Positions 1-8,287 of a DNA stretch of 33,663 nt are shown piece by piece. Location of the stretch: NCBI GenBank assembly GCA_021787845.1, contig JAJYLH010000057.1, positions 1-33,663 of the forward strand. Reading direction: 5' to 3'. The translations under genes and the position numbers were made by a program. How positions within the stretch are numbered: the first letter of the stretch is position 1; each line of letters starts with the position of its first letter. This DNA is from Myxococcales bacterium (GTDB lineage Bacteria > Myxococcota > Myxococcia > Myxococcales > JAJYLH01). Under the pieces are notes generated by a model. It did not search any database, had not been told where the DNA came from, and worked only from the letters and a program-made list of their open reading frames with translations.

Positions 1-27
1 CCCAGCCGAACCGCCGGCATGGCAGAT

Positions 28-61
28 CTCCAAGCGGCCACGGGCGAGGACGCCCGTGCCA
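28..61. repeat. dispersed palindromic repeat, copy A
   Basis: The core is an inverted repeat with arms CACGGGCG (39-46) and CGCCCGTG (51-58) around a 4-base AGGA loop. It sits in a longer block, CCAAGCGGC before the core and CCACG after it. The block reappears at 17204-17223, inverted and with similar flanks, and the core reappears at 17267-17286. All three copies are outside genes. Its role is unknown; a REP-like element is the most conservative reading. Confidence 0.6.
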
Positions 62-272
62 CGGGAGAAGAGCCCGCGCTGAACCTGAACGAAGGAGATA
101 CCCCTTGTTACGAAAGTAGCTACACCCCTCACGGGACTCAGTAGTGCCGGCCCTCTGGCCCGGTATGACCGCGATGGCCTTCGGTGCCGGGCCGCACTGG
201 ACTTGATGCAAGCGACCAAGAGTCGGGCAGCCGCAGGGCGGTCTCACGCCTTCGCCAGGCGGAAGCGCTGCC
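61..272. other. noncoding edge region with a possible folded RNA
   Basis: I see no credible gene here. Bases 143-198 can pair as a long stem: AGTGC (143-147) with GCACT (194-198), then GGCCC (149-153) with GGGCC (189-193), with smaller GC hairpins inside. The region lies 3' of the minus-strand lipoprotein gene and could be a transcript end or the tail of something beyond the left edge. I do not recognise it as a known RNA family, intron or insertion-sequence end. Confidence 0.3.
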
Positions 273-953
273 CTACTTCCCACACACCGGCGCGGTGAAG
301 CAGCCGTAGCTCGCGCCGGTCGCGTCGTGGACGTCGAATCCGATTTCCACCTGCCGGGGCTCGGCTTTGATCAGGTCGACGAAGCCGGTGAGGATCTTTC
401 GCACGTGCTTGTGGCCCTTGGGCCCGGTGAACACGAAGGCCAGCGCGGTCGTCGACTTGCCATGGTGGCCGACCAGGTAATGTCCGATCGGCACCGAACT
501 GCCCGGAGCGGTGATGTCCACCTCGAATCCGCGGAACGAGGCGGGCTTGCGTTTGGCGAACGCGCAGGCACCCGGCGCGTCGAGACCGAGCAATTCGAGC
601 GTCGCCCGCCCCCCGGTAGCGCTCTCGTGGGCCGCGGTCTCCACCAGCGAGAGACGGTGGTCGGCGTCGGACCCGTCGACATGCGGCGAACAAGGCTTGA
701 TCGGCTCGTGCTGGGTGTAGGCGTACGGCGGTTGCGTCGGTCCAGTCGCCGCGCCGGCGTCGGCGGTCGTCCCCCCGTCGGCGTTCGCGATCGACGTGCC
801 CGCCGCGGGCGTTCCGGCAGCGCGCCGGGCCGGATGCGTCGTCGCCTTCGGGGCCGGCGGGCTCGCCGCCGCCGTCTTCGAAGGAGCGGTTCTTTGACAG
901 GCGGCCAGAGACAGGCCGAGGGCGAGGGCGAGGGCAGGCGTCAGGCGGGTCAT
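273..953 (-). CDS. lipoprotein of unknown function
   Basis: A 226-residue protein with a lipoprotein signal: a basic start (MTRL), a hydrophobic stretch, and the lipobox LAAC ending at Cys19. It should therefore be lipid-anchored facing the periplasm. Residues 20-80 are a low-complexity linker rich in Ala, Pro and Thr, typical of envelope lipoproteins. The rest is a folded domain of about 140 residues with four cysteines, at PCSPH, GACAF, YGCF and PVCGK, which could form two disulphides. I do not recognise the domain and assign no enzymatic role. It lies next to, and in the same direction as, the CPBP-like gene, with a 52-bp gap. The ATG at 951-953 is preceded by only a weak ribosome site. 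It is a real gene on codon bias and signal peptide; its function is open. Confidence 0.75.
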   Translation of the reverse strand: MTRLTPALALALGLSLAACQRTAPSKTAAASPPAPKATTHPARRAAGTPAAGTSIANADGGTTADAGAATGPTQPPYAYTQHEPIKPCSPHVDGSDADHRLSLVETAAHESATGGRATLELLGLDAPGACAFAKRKPASFRGFEVDITAPGSSVPIGHYLVGHHGKSTTALAFVFTGPKGHKHVRKILTGFVDLIKAEPRQVEIGFDVHDATGASYGCFTAPVCGK

Positions 954-1005
954 GTGCCCGACTCTAGCGTCGCGGCGGCGAGCGCCTCAAGCGGCGGGCG
1001 GCAAG

Positions 1006-1899
1006 CTAGGCGGGCGCGAAGAGCCGCGAGGTCTTGCCCGCGCGCGGCAACACGATGACGAGCGCGACCAGCGCGAGCACCGCGATGCCGGTGACGCCGA
1101 AGAGGCCGGTCGTCCGTTCGCTCCCGCCCAGGACGAAGAAGCTCGGCAGGTGGCTCGAGGCGTTCAAGCCTCCGGCGAAGAGCGCCGCCGGCAGGACCGA
1201 GCCGCCTTTGAGCCGGAGGAACGTGGCGACGACGCTGGCGACGATCGAAAAGGCGGTCATCAGGAGCGCACCCGTCAAGCGGTGGGTCGGGAAGGGGAAG
1301 CCCGCCAGCACCAGCGGGACCATCCAGAGCCCGCGGGCGAGCCCGATGAGGAGCGACGCCCGCCAGAATCCGAGCGGCGCCAGCTCGCGCAGGAGCGTCA
1401 CCCGCCAGCCGATCTCCTCGCCCAGCGCGATCACCGCGTCGATCGTCGCGCCCGAGAAGAGCGCCTGCCCCAAGGCCGCGCCGAAGACCAGGCCCGGCGA
1501 GGTCTGGGCGAGCCGCTGGTGCGCCGCGGCGTACGTCGCCGCGCTCAGATGGGAGCGCATCGCCTCGAGGTGGGCGAGACCGCTGAAGGAGGGATGCGCC
1601 GGCGCGAAGAGCGGGCTCGCGAAGACGACGACCAGCCCGACGGCCGGCGGAATCACCCAGGCGGCGAGAAACCAGAGGTTGGGGAACGGGTCGCCGCCGA
1701 GGAGCGAAAGCGCTTTCTCCTGCCGGCGCCACTGCAGGTAGAGGGCACCGGCGAGGGGCCCCATCGAGTACGGCAGCACCACTTCGAGCAGCCGACCGGA
1801 AGCGCCGCCGGTGAGAAAGAAGATCGCCAAGAGCGCCCAGGAAAAGCCGCAGGTGACGACGAGGAACGTCGCGGTGGCCTTCAGGTGGCTGCGCGTCAT
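1006..1899 (-). CDS. CPBP-family membrane protein, probably protease-dead
   Basis: A 297-residue multi-pass membrane protein of the CPBP (CAAX protease and bacteriocin-processing) family, with about seven or eight hydrophobic segments. The family's first motif is intact: EEIGWR at residues 161-166, giving the EExxxR signature. The later catalytic positions are not. The helix that normally ends in a histidine reads GLWMVP, with Met193 in its place. The last HxxxN motif reads FAGGLN, with Ala242 for His and Asn246 kept. The spacing (161 to 193, 242 to 246) matches the Rce1 pattern (Glu, His, His, Asn), so the alignment looks right and both histidines look truly lost. The protein may be a non-catalytic homologue. 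The start at 1899 is an ATG just before a basic residue pair and the first membrane helix. It is flanked by a lipoprotein and the CHAD gene, same strand. Confidence 0.8.
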   Translation of the reverse strand: MTRSHLKATATFLVVTCGFSWALLAIFFLTGGASGRLLEVVLPYSMGPLAGALYLQWRRQEKALSLLGGDPFPNLWFLAAWVIPPAVGLVVVFASPLFAPAHPSFSGLAHLEAMRSHLSAATYAAAHQRLAQTSPGLVFGAALGQALFSGATIDAVIALGEEIGWRVTLLRELAPLGFWRASLLIGLARGLWMVPLVLAGFPFPTHRLTGALLMTAFSIVASVVATFLRLKGGSVLPAALFAGGLNASSHLPSFFVLGGSERTTGLFGVTGIAVLALVALVIVLPRAGKTSRLFAPA

Positions 1900-1964
1900 G
1901 ACGGCGGGCTCCCCCAGCAGGGTCGGTCAGCGAGACGCTCGCGCGATCGGGGACGCGTCCACGC

Positions 1965-2007
1965 CGATACGACCGATCCGTCGGCTCCGACCGAGCGGTC
2001 CGTTCGG
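1965..2007. repeat. GATCGGTC-family intergenic repeat, copy 1
   Basis: A stretch built from CGACCGATCC, CTCCGACCGAGCGG and GTCCGTTCGG, able to form an imperfect hairpin (GTCGG against CCGAC at its core). It lies about 95 bp past the stop codon of the minus-strand CHAD gene. It resembles four other intergenic stretches at 3681-3730, 8243-8270, 21507-21540 and 30876-30917. It is the most degenerate of the five. Confidence 0.5.
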
Positions 2008-2101
2008 GGCGAGCTTGCCGCGATTGGGCAGGCACTTCCACCACCCAGACACCCGGCGCCTCGGATGCGTCAGCTCCCGAAGAGATGCTCGCAAGAGGGC
2101 G

Positions 2102-2965
2102 CTATCCCCGGACGAGCCGCGCCAGACGGCCAAACGGGTCCTCCGTTTGCAGCGTCGCCAGGCGCGCCAACGTCTTCGCGGCGAGCTGCTCACGTTCCTG
2201 GCGGGCGCGCTCGGCGATGGCGAGCAGCACCGGCACCTGGTCGTTCGCGGCTTGCACGGCGCGCCCGAGCGCCCACCCCTCCCGCACGTCGGCGTCGTGG
2301 AGGTCCCCCAAGAGGGACTGGAGCGGTGCCGCTGTCTCCACCACCGGGCCGAACACCTCGGGCGCGGCCATGGCCGCCACCTCCGCCTCGTAGCGCAGCT
2401 TCTTGAGCTGAATCCGCATCCGATGGGCGGCCGGCGGCGGCGCGCCCGCGAGGACCTCCGGCAGCGCGTGCTCCAGCCGAGCCAGGCGTTCCCGCACCAG
2501 GCGACGAGCCCGCCCGCCGGCGAGCTTTCCTTTCGGGCGGAGCGCCGGCGCGACCCGGGCGACCTCGGCGCTGGTGTGCTCGCGCCAGGTCGCGAGCGCC
2601 TCGTGCAAGGGGGCCCAGGCGTTCGCCAAGGCCGCCTGCTCGCCATGCACGACGGCATCGATGCCGGTTAGCTCGAGCCCTGCCAGCCAGCGGATGCGCA
2701 TCTGCCGATCGCGCACCTGGCCGAGGGCGTCCTGCGTCTGTTTCGCGGCCCGGTCGAGCGACCGCGGCGCGCCGAAGAGTTGGAGCGCCGCCCTCAAACG
2801 CCGCAGGGCCACCCGGAGGTCGTGCACCCGCCGGGCCGAAAGGATGCGACGCGCCTTCGGCTCGACCGCGCGGACGTCGGCCAGGCGCGCGAGCACCACC
2901 TCCGGCGCGACCTCGCGCGCCAGCGCGGCCGGCGAAAGACCGGCGATCTCGGTCGGCTTCGACAC
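2102..2965 (-). CDS. CHAD domain protein
   Basis: A 287-residue all-helical protein matching the CHAD family (conserved histidine alpha-helical domain), which binds inorganic polyphosphate through basic helix faces. The first half carries RRVHDLRVALRRLRAAL around residues 45-60 (His48, Arg51). The second half repeats the pattern as HRMRIQLKKLRYEAE at residues 181-195. A typical LGDLHDADV turn follows. It is a stand-alone CHAD protein with no fused CYTH triphosphatase domain. It starts at an ATG divergent from the ferritin-like gene, 160 bp away, so the two may share a control region. Polyphosphate granule association or stress-related phosphate storage is likely from family knowledge; nothing here shows the specific role. 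Confidence 0.88.
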   Translation of the reverse strand: MSKPTEIAGLSPAALAREVAPEVVLARLADVRAVEPKARRILSARRVHDLRVALRRLRAALQLFGAPRSLDRAAKQTQDALGQVRDRQMRIRWLAGLELTGIDAVVHGEQAALANAWAPLHEALATWREHTSAEVARVAPALRPKGKLAGGRARRLVRERLARLEHALPEVLAGAPPPAAHRMRIQLKKLRYEAEVAAMAAPEVFGPVVETAAPLQSLLGDLHDADVREGWALGRAVQAANDQVPVLLAIAERARQEREQLAAKTLARLATLQTEDPFGRLARLVRG

Positions 2966-3091
2966 CTGGTTGACCTTTGGCCGAACCTCGCCCCTCGCAG
3001 AAACTTGGATAGCGCAAGCCAGGCCCGAACGTCTCGCCGACCGGCTGGCTGGCGCCAGTCTTTCGAGGCGTGACTATCGATGGAGAAGGCG

Positions 3092-3114
3092 CGCCCGCCA
3101 AAGTTTGGCGCGCG
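3092..3114 (+). promoter_or_regulatory. dyad at the ribosome-binding region of the ferritin-like gene
   Basis: An inverted repeat CGCCAAA-G-TTTGGCG (3096-3110), extended by three more pairs beyond one mismatch, ends just before the Shine-Dalgarno-like GGGAGAGG of the ferritin-like gene. It could be an operator, or an RNA hairpin that affects translation. The regulator is unknown. Confidence 0.35.
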
Positions 3115-3124
3115 GGAGAGGGCG

Positions 3125-3595
3125 ATGGCCGTCAGCGAGAAGCTCATCCAGCGGCTCAACGACCTGCTGATGCTCGACCACGACGCGGTCGACGCGTACG
3201 AGCAGGCGATCAAACGGATGGACAGCGAGATGTGCCGCAACAAGCTGCGCGAGTTCCAGGCGGACCACCGCCGCCACATCGTGGACTTGAAAGACTGCGT
3301 CGTCCGCTACCAGGGCAGAGCCCGCGACCACGCCGACATCAAGGGCTTCTTCATCAAGGGGATGACCGCCATCCAGTCGATGGCAGGCGACGAGATGGCG
3401 CTCAAGGCGATGCAGACGAACGAGAAGCTGACCAACCAGAAGTACCAGGAGGCGCTGGACGACCTGACGATGCCCGACGACGTGCGCAGCATCGTCCAGC
3501 GAAACCGCAACGACGAGGCGCGGCACCTGGAATGGGTGAACCTCGCCTTGGCGCAGCGGTACTGGGAGAAGGCGGGACCGACGGCGAACCCCTGA
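3125..3595 (+). CDS. ferritin-like four-helix protein (DUF2383/PA2169 type)
   Basis: A 156-residue helical protein resembling the DUF2383 (PA2169) branch of ferritin-like proteins. Candidate metal ligands fall in four helices: Glu26 in DAVDAYEQAI, the EFQADHRRH stretch (Glu43, His48, His51), Glu100 in TNEKLTNQKY, and the ExxH motif of NDEARHLEW (Glu131, His134). There is no signal peptide, so it should be cytoplasmic. Family members are often linked to general stress, but their reaction is poorly known. I chose the ATG at 3125 over an in-frame ATG at 3080 because GGGAGAGG lies right before it and similarity starts there. It is divergent from the CHAD gene and convergent with rnr, with a palindromic repeat after its stop. 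Confidence 0.8.
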   Translation: MAVSEKLIQRLNDLLMLDHDAVDAYEQAIKRMDSEMCRNKLREFQADHRRHIVDLKDCVVRYQGRARDHADIKGFFIKGMTAIQSMAGDEMALKAMQTNEKLTNQKYQEALDDLTMPDDVRSIVQRNRNDEARHLEWVNLALAQRYWEKAGPTANP

Positions 3596-3680
3596 GGTCC
3601 CGTTTCGAGCGTGGGGCGGCCGGGCGGACGCGGGGCAGGCCGCGGCCGCTCGGCTGGCTCGTTCCGGCAGAGGCGCAACC

Positions 3681-3730
3681 GATCCGACCGATCGGTCGGA
3701 TCCGACCATCCGATTGATCCGTCCGATCGG
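3681..3730. terminator. palindromic 3'-end element, GATCGGTC-family copy 2
   Basis: Bases 3681-3702 are a perfect 22-base palindrome whose half is GATCCGACCGA. Related CCGATTGATCCGTCCGATCGG follows to 3730. The element lies between the convergent ends of the ferritin-like gene (stop 3595) and rnr (stop 3757), so it is placed to end transcription from both sides. There is no U-tract. Terminator function is inferred from position and from the four sister copies. Confidence 0.5.
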
Positions 3731-3756
3731 CGTGGGCAGCCAGTGCCTCTTCGGCG

Positions 3757-5985
3757 TCACCGCCTCTTGTGCTTGGCGCGAAGCAGAAGGTCGATCCGCC
3801 GCGTCACGGGGTCGGCGCTCGCCACCTCGACCTCCACCCGGTCGCCGATGCCGAACGACCGCGTGCCCGCCTCCAGCCGGTGCCGCCGCTCGTCGAAGCG
3901 CGTCCGCGGCGAGAGCGTCTCGGCCCGCACCAGCCCTTCGACGAACGGGTCGTCCAGCTCCACGAACAGCCCCAGCTCCGCCACCGACGCCACCGTTCCC
4001 GGGAAGCGTTGACCGGTCCTGCCCTGCATCAGCGCCGCCGCATAGTAGGCGTCGATCTCGCGCTCCGCGCTGGTCGCCGCCCGCTCCCGTTCCGAGCAAT
4101 GCACCGCCACCTCCTCCAGCGCCCGCGCGTCGCGCGCGCGCGCCTCCCGGGAGGGCACCCGTCCGGCACGAGCCCAGTGGCCCTTCAGGAGCCGGTGGAC
4201 CACCAGGTCCGGATAGCGTCGGATGGGCGAGGAGAAGTGGAGGTAACCCTCGGCCGCGAGCCCGAAGTGGCCGATGTTCTCGCTCGAGTAGACCGCCTGC
4301 ATCATCGAGCGCAAGAGGAGGTGGTGGAGCGCGCGCTGCTCGGGGCGGCCCTCGACTCGCTCCAGGAAATCGTTGAGCGCCATCGCCGAGACGCTTCCTT
4401 TCGCGTCGAGCGGGATGTCGTACCCGAACGCGCCGGCGAGAAGGGCGAACGTGCGCAGCTTCTCCTCCTTCGGCGGCCCGTGGACGCGGTAGACGACCGG
4501 CAGGTCGCGCTCGGCGAAATAGCGCGCGACCGCCTCGTTCGCCGCGAGCATCAGCTCCTCGATCAGCCGGTGGGCGTCGGTCCGCGGCTGGCGCTCGACG
4601 GCGACGACCGGCCGCTCGGGCGCCGGCCCGAGCTTCACCTGCATCTCCGGGAGGTCGAAGTCCAGCGCTCCCCGCGCGCGCCGCCGCTCGGTCAGCCTCT
4701 TCGCGAGCTCGCCGGCGACGAGGAGCATCTCCCGGAGGTGACGCAGCTCGGGAACGCTGTCGCCATCCAGGAGCGCTGCAACCTGGCCGTAGGTGCAGCG
4801 CGCGCGGCTCTTCATCACCGCGGGATAGAGGTCGGTGTCGAGCGTCGCGCCTCGTTCGTCGAGCACCAGGTCCGCCACCAGGCAGAGCCGCTCGGCGTCC
4901 GGATTGAGCGAGCAGATGCCGTTCGACAGCCGCTCCGGCAGCATCGGCAGGACGTGGCCGGGGAAGTAGACGCTGGTCGCCCGGCGGCGCGCCTCCCGGT
5001 CGAGCGCGCCGTTCTCGGGCACGTAAGCGCTGACGTCGGCGATGGCGATCACCGCCCGGAAGCCGTGCGAGGTGCGCTCGACGAAGACCGCGTCGTCGAA
5101 ATCGCGCGCATCCTCGCCGTCGATGGTGATGAGCGGCAGCGCCGTCAGGTCCCGGCGGCCCAGCCGATCCCCGGCAGCGATTTCGAGCGGCACGGACTCG
5201 GCCGCCCGGAGCGCGTCCGGCGGGAACGAATCGGAGAAGCCCTCTCCGTACGCGACCGACAGCACCTCCGCGTCCGGGTCGCCCGGCCGGCCCAGGCGCG
5301 ACAGGACCTTCCCCGTCAACCCGAGCCACTTGTCGCCGCGCGACCGCCCACCGCGCTGACCATGAGCGCTCTCGGCAGGCGGTGCCGCGAAGTCCAGGAT
5401 CTTCACCCGCACCACGTCCCCATCGGCGGCCACTCGCGTCTCGGGAACGGAGATCGGCGGCAAGGCGCGGTCACGCGGTTCCACCCACGCCCCGGCCCCC
5501 GCCACGACCCGATAGGTGCCCACCGCGAGCACCCGCCGCCGCTCGATGACCTCCACCGCTCTCGCCAACCGGCGGCCGTCCCGCCCCACGCCGGCCCGCG
5601 CCCGGACCAGGTCGCCGTCGAGCGCGCCGGCCATCGCCGGGGGCGGCACGAACAGGTCGTCCCCGCCGTCGAGCGGATTGATGAAGCCGTAGCCGTCCCG
5701 GTGCCGGCGCAAGACCCCTTCGACGACACCGGGCGCCTTCGCGGCCGTCTGGTGAACGGGAGCGCTATTGCATATCGGCTCCGCTTCCACCTTCGGCGGG
5801 GCCGGGCGCGCGGCGAATCGCTTGCCGAGGCCCGCGATGCGGCCTTCCCGAACCAGCGCCCGCAGCTCCCGCCGCACGAGCGGCTCGAGGCCCGGGTCGA
5901 GGCCTCCGCGCACGAGGAGGTCCTCGATGCCCAGCGGCCGACCGCGAGCGCTCTCGAGCACCTTGACCAACAGCTCACGGTTCAA
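3757..5985 (-). CDS. rnr: ribonuclease R (3'-5' exoribonuclease)
   Basis: RNase R degrades structured RNA from the 3' end in the cytoplasm, in mRNA decay and RNA quality control. The 742-residue protein shows the usual order. There is an N-terminal winged-helix region (1-60), then an OB/cold-shock segment around residues 87-130 (VVEGVLRRHRDGYGFI). The RNB catalytic domain has the four-Asp motif DGEDARDFDDA (Asp289, 295, 297, 298) and the signature FSSPIRRYPDL. A C-terminal S1 domain (GTVASVAELGLFVELDDP) and a basic tail KHKRR complete it. I place the start at TTG 5985: GGAGG stands 5 bases upstream and the winged helix begins right there. Further in-frame upstream sequence runs antisense into the neighbouring lipoprotein gene and is not conserved-looking. 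A GTG at 6060 is a weaker alternative. Confidence 0.92.
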   Translation of the reverse strand: MNRELLVKVLESARGRPLGIEDLLVRGGLDPGLEPLVRRELRALVREGRIAGLGKRFAARPAPPKVEAEPICNSAPVHQTAAKAPGVVEGVLRRHRDGYGFINPLDGGDDLFVPPPAMAGALDGDLVRARAGVGRDGRRLARAVEVIERRRVLAVGTYRVVAGAGAWVEPRDRALPPISVPETRVAADGDVVRVKILDFAAPPAESAHGQRGGRSRGDKWLGLTGKVLSRLGRPGDPDAEVLSVAYGEGFSDSFPPDALRAAESVPLEIAAGDRLGRRDLTALPLITIDGEDARDFDDAVFVERTSHGFRAVIAIADVSAYVPENGALDREARRRATSVYFPGHVLPMLPERLSNGICSLNPDAERLCLVADLVLDERGATLDTDLYPAVMKSRARCTYGQVAALLDGDSVPELRHLREMLLVAGELAKRLTERRRARGALDFDLPEMQVKLGPAPERPVVAVERQPRTDAHRLIEELMLAANEAVARYFAERDLPVVYRVHGPPKEEKLRTFALLAGAFGYDIPLDAKGSVSAMALNDFLERVEGRPEQRALHHLLLRSMMQAVYSSENIGHFGLAAEGYLHFSSPIRRYPDLVVHRLLKGHWARAGRVPSREARARDARALEEVAVHCSERERAATSAEREIDAYYAAALMQGRTGQRFPGTVASVAELGLFVELDDPFVEGLVRAETLSPRTRFDERRHRLEAGTRSFGIGDRVEVEVASADPVTRRIDLLLRAKHKRR

Positions 5986-6120
5986 TCCGTCCTCCGAGGA
6001 GCGCCGGGCGCGCGGCCGACCGCCGACGGTGGAAGGCCGCTGGCGTTCGGCCGCCGACACGATGCCCAATTTCGCGCGGCCACGTGGTAGAAAAAGCGGC
6101 TTTCTCGGGGAGAGCCACCC

Positions 6121-6681
6121 ATGCGTCTGACCGTCATCGCCGTTCTCGCTTCGTTCCTCGCCGCCTGCACCGCCGCGACCCGCATCTGGATCGACCCGAA
6201 GGAGCCGGTCCTCAAGACGCCGCAGGAGCGCGTCCAACTCGTCGGCCACGTGATGCGCGGCAGCATCGAGGATGCGAAGGCGCCGGTGCAGTGGACCAGC
6301 TCCGACCCGAAAATCGTTTCGGTCGATCAGGACGGCTACGTCCGGGGCATCTCCAGCGGCCGCACCACCGTGGTGGCGCACTACGGAAACCTGTCGGCCC
6401 GGGTTCCGGTCGAGGTGTCCTTCGTCCAGGGGCTCTCGGCGAAGATGGGCTCGATCACGCTCAGCTACTCGAAGGGCTCGCCCATCGACCCGGGCGTCGT
6501 GCCGATGGGTTACGACGGGCGCGTCCTCAAGGACCGGACCCTGACCTGGGGCACCGACGACGTGAAGATCTGCCGGCCGGACGGGACCGGGCAAGTCTGG
6601 CCGGGTGAGGTCGGCCAGACCACCGTCACCGCCACCGTCGAGGGACACTCGGTCAAGATCCCCTGCACGGTCGTGAAGTAG
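6121..6681 (+). CDS. lipoprotein with a Big_2-like Ig domain
   Basis: A 186-residue exported lipoprotein. MRLTVIAVLASFLAAC ends in a lipobox with Cys16 as the lipidated residue. Residues about 30-100 look like a bacterial Ig-like group 2 (Big_2) domain: VQWTSSDPKIVSVDQDGYVRG, then SGRTTVVAHYGNLSA and a closing strand VPVEVSF. The second half (TLTWGTDDVKICRPDG, QTTVTATVEGHSVKIPC) looks like a second, more divergent copy, with two cysteines that may pair. Such domains usually serve as adhesion or spacer modules on envelope proteins. It is divergent from rnr. A GGGGAGAG ribosome site precedes the ATG. Its exact role is unknown. Confidence 0.8.
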   Translation: MRLTVIAVLASFLAACTAATRIWIDPKEPVLKTPQERVQLVGHVMRGSIEDAKAPVQWTSSDPKIVSVDQDGYVRGISSGRTTVVAHYGNLSARVPVEVSFVQGLSAKMGSITLSYSKGSPIDPGVVPMGYDGRVLKDRTLTWGTDDVKICRPDGTGQVWPGEVGQTTVTATVEGHSVKIPCTVVK

Positions 6682-6772
6682 CAGCGCTCCCGCGCTCAGG
6701 GCTCGCGGAATAGGTCGGAGCCATTTCGGCGCGGGTCGAGCCAGGCCGGGGGTCGGGTATGCTCCCGCCGCC

Positions 6773-8221
6773 GTGGCGGAGGAATCGGGTCAGCGTTCGG
6801 GGCCGCCGCACCTGGCAGGCAAGAGCGATCCCGGCCAGCTCGCGTTCTGGCTCGTCCTCGCGCTCGCGGCGGCGGCGCTGGTCGCGCCCTGGTGGGGCCA
6901 CGTCGACGACACCGACGCGCAGCTCTACCAGTTCGTCGCCCGCGGCATGGCGGCGCGTCATTCGTGGCTCGACCCGCGCTACCTCCCCCGCATCTACCCG
7001 CACTTCCGCGAGCACCTGCCGTTCGGCTTGTGGCCGTTCGTCGCCGCCATCCGTCTTGCCGGCGAGAGGGCTCTCGCTCCCCTCGCGGCGCTGGAGACCT
7101 TGACCGCTCTCGCCCTCACCGGCTGGCTGGGCCGGAAGCTCGCCGGTCCGTGGGCCGGCGCGCTCGCGATGGCGGTGCTCGCGACGAACGAATCGTTCGT
7201 GCTCTACGGCGGCCGCCCGCGGCTCGACCCGTTGCTCGTGCTGCTCGCGACCGCCGCCGCAGTCCCGGTCCTGCTCGGACGGCCGTCGGCCCGCGGCTGG
7301 CTCCTCGCCGCCGGCCTCGCGGCCCTCGCGGCCCTCGTCAAGGGCCCCTTCGGCGTGGTCCCGCTGGCGGCGGCCACCCTCGCTCGCGCCATCCTGGACC
7401 GTTCCCCGCGGGCGCTCATCGCCGGCGCCACGGCGAGCGTCGCCGCCCTCCTCCCGGCCGCCGGCTTCCTCCTCGCCGAGCGCTGGTGGGGCGACGGCAC
7501 CTGGTGGACGGGCTACGTCGTCAAGCAGCTCGTCTCCTCCGCGCTCGGCGTCCGCCACGACGGCCACCTCGCCTGGACCTTTCCGTTGACCGACCTCGGG
7601 CGGCGGTTCTGGCCAGGTCTTGCGCTCCTGCCACTCGGAATCGCTCAAGCATTACGGCGCCGCTCTCCTCCATCGGCCGAGGTCGAGGCGGCACGTCTTC
7701 TCGCCCTGACCGCGGTCGCCCAGGTGGCGCTTCTGACCCTCCCGGGCCGCAAGGTGTGGAACCACGAGCTCGTCGCCTATCCGCTGCTCGCGCTCGTCGG
7801 CGGGGTCGGCGTCGGTCCCTGGCTCGCCGCTCGCTCGCGCCCGGCGCAGGCGAGGGTGGCGCTCGGGGCGGCGGTGCTCGCGGGCGCGTGCTGGGGGGCA
7901 GCGCTCTCGGGTATCGGGCGCCGGTGGGACAAGCCCGCCTGCGTCGTCGCGGCCGAGTTCGCGCCGGAGCTGGCCCGTCTGCCGCCGGGGACCGAGGTGC
8001 CGGTGGTTTCGCGTCCGACCGACTGGCACCTCATCGCCCAGCTCGCCGAGGAACGATCGCTCGCGGCGTACCCGTCGGCGACCGTGACCGCGCTCGCTGC
8101 GGTGCCCGCCGGGGACCGTCTGGCGATCGCGTCCGGAAGCGTTTCTGGCCTGCCCGCCGGGTGGCACCTGGTCGCGCGCGCGCGCGGGTACGCGTTGCTC
8201 GCGCGCTCGCCCGCGCGGTGA
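6773..8221 (+). CDS. GT39/ArnT-like membrane glycosyltransferase
   Basis: A 482-residue multi-pass membrane protein of the GT-C class, closest in layout to GT39 (PMT/ArnT-type) enzymes that move a sugar from a lipid-linked donor to a periplasmic acceptor. The first helix is followed by HVDDTDAQLY (Asp45, Asp46, Asp48), the acidic motif of the first external loop. A second loop HREHLPFGLWPF resembles the HxPP region of ArnT-type proteins, and GGRPRLDPLLVLLA matches the region where these enzymes read RLDPL. Roughly nine or ten hydrophobic helices follow, then a soluble C-terminal part. The substrate cannot be told from sequence. The start is a GTG at 6773; the upstream ribosome site is weak. 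It follows the lipoprotein gene by 91 bp on the same strand. Confidence 0.82.
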   Translation: MAEESGQRSGPPHLAGKSDPGQLAFWLVLALAAAALVAPWWGHVDDTDAQLYQFVARGMAARHSWLDPRYLPRIYPHFREHLPFGLWPFVAAIRLAGERALAPLAALETLTALALTGWLGRKLAGPWAGALAMAVLATNESFVLYGGRPRLDPLLVLLATAAAVPVLLGRPSARGWLLAAGLAALAALVKGPFGVVPLAAATLARAILDRSPRALIAGATASVAALLPAAGFLLAERWWGDGTWWTGYVVKQLVSSALGVRHDGHLAWTFPLTDLGRRFWPGLALLPLGIAQALRRRSPPSAEVEAARLLALTAVAQVALLTLPGRKVWNHELVAYPLLALVGGVGVGPWLAARSRPAQARVALGAAVLAGACWGAALSGIGRRWDKPACVVAAEFAPELARLPPGTEVPVVSRPTDWHLIAQLAEERSLAAYPSATVTALAAVPAGDRLAIASGSVSGLPAGWHLVARARGYALLARSPAR

Positions 8222-8242
8222 AGGTCCGAGGCCGGCCGCGAC

Positions 8243-8270
8243 GATCGGTCGGATCGGTCGGATCGGTCCA
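8243..8270. terminator. GATCGGTC-family repeat, copy 3, between convergent genes
   Basis: Three direct 9-base units GATCGGTCG, GATCGGTCG, GATCGGTCC stand between the stop of the glycosyltransferase (8221) and the stop of the convergent permease gene (8288). Unlike the other copies this one is mainly tandem rather than hairpin-forming. Terminator or 3'-end function is inferred only from placement. Confidence 0.45.
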
Positions 8271-8287
8271 TCGCCCGACGCCATGCC

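Noticed and set aside
61-272. A group II intron or IS110-type end
   Set aside because: I could not match conserved intron domain V or any known insertion-sequence terminus; only generic GC hairpins are visible.
3769-6090. A 773-codon open frame antisense to RNase R
   Set aside because: RNase R motifs on the other strand are unambiguous; this frame is rich in Arg, Pro and His as expected of a shadow.
5986-6648. An N-terminal extension of RNase R
   Set aside because: It overlaps the lipoprotein gene on the other strand and has no recognisable domain; the TTG at 5985 has a good ribosome site.
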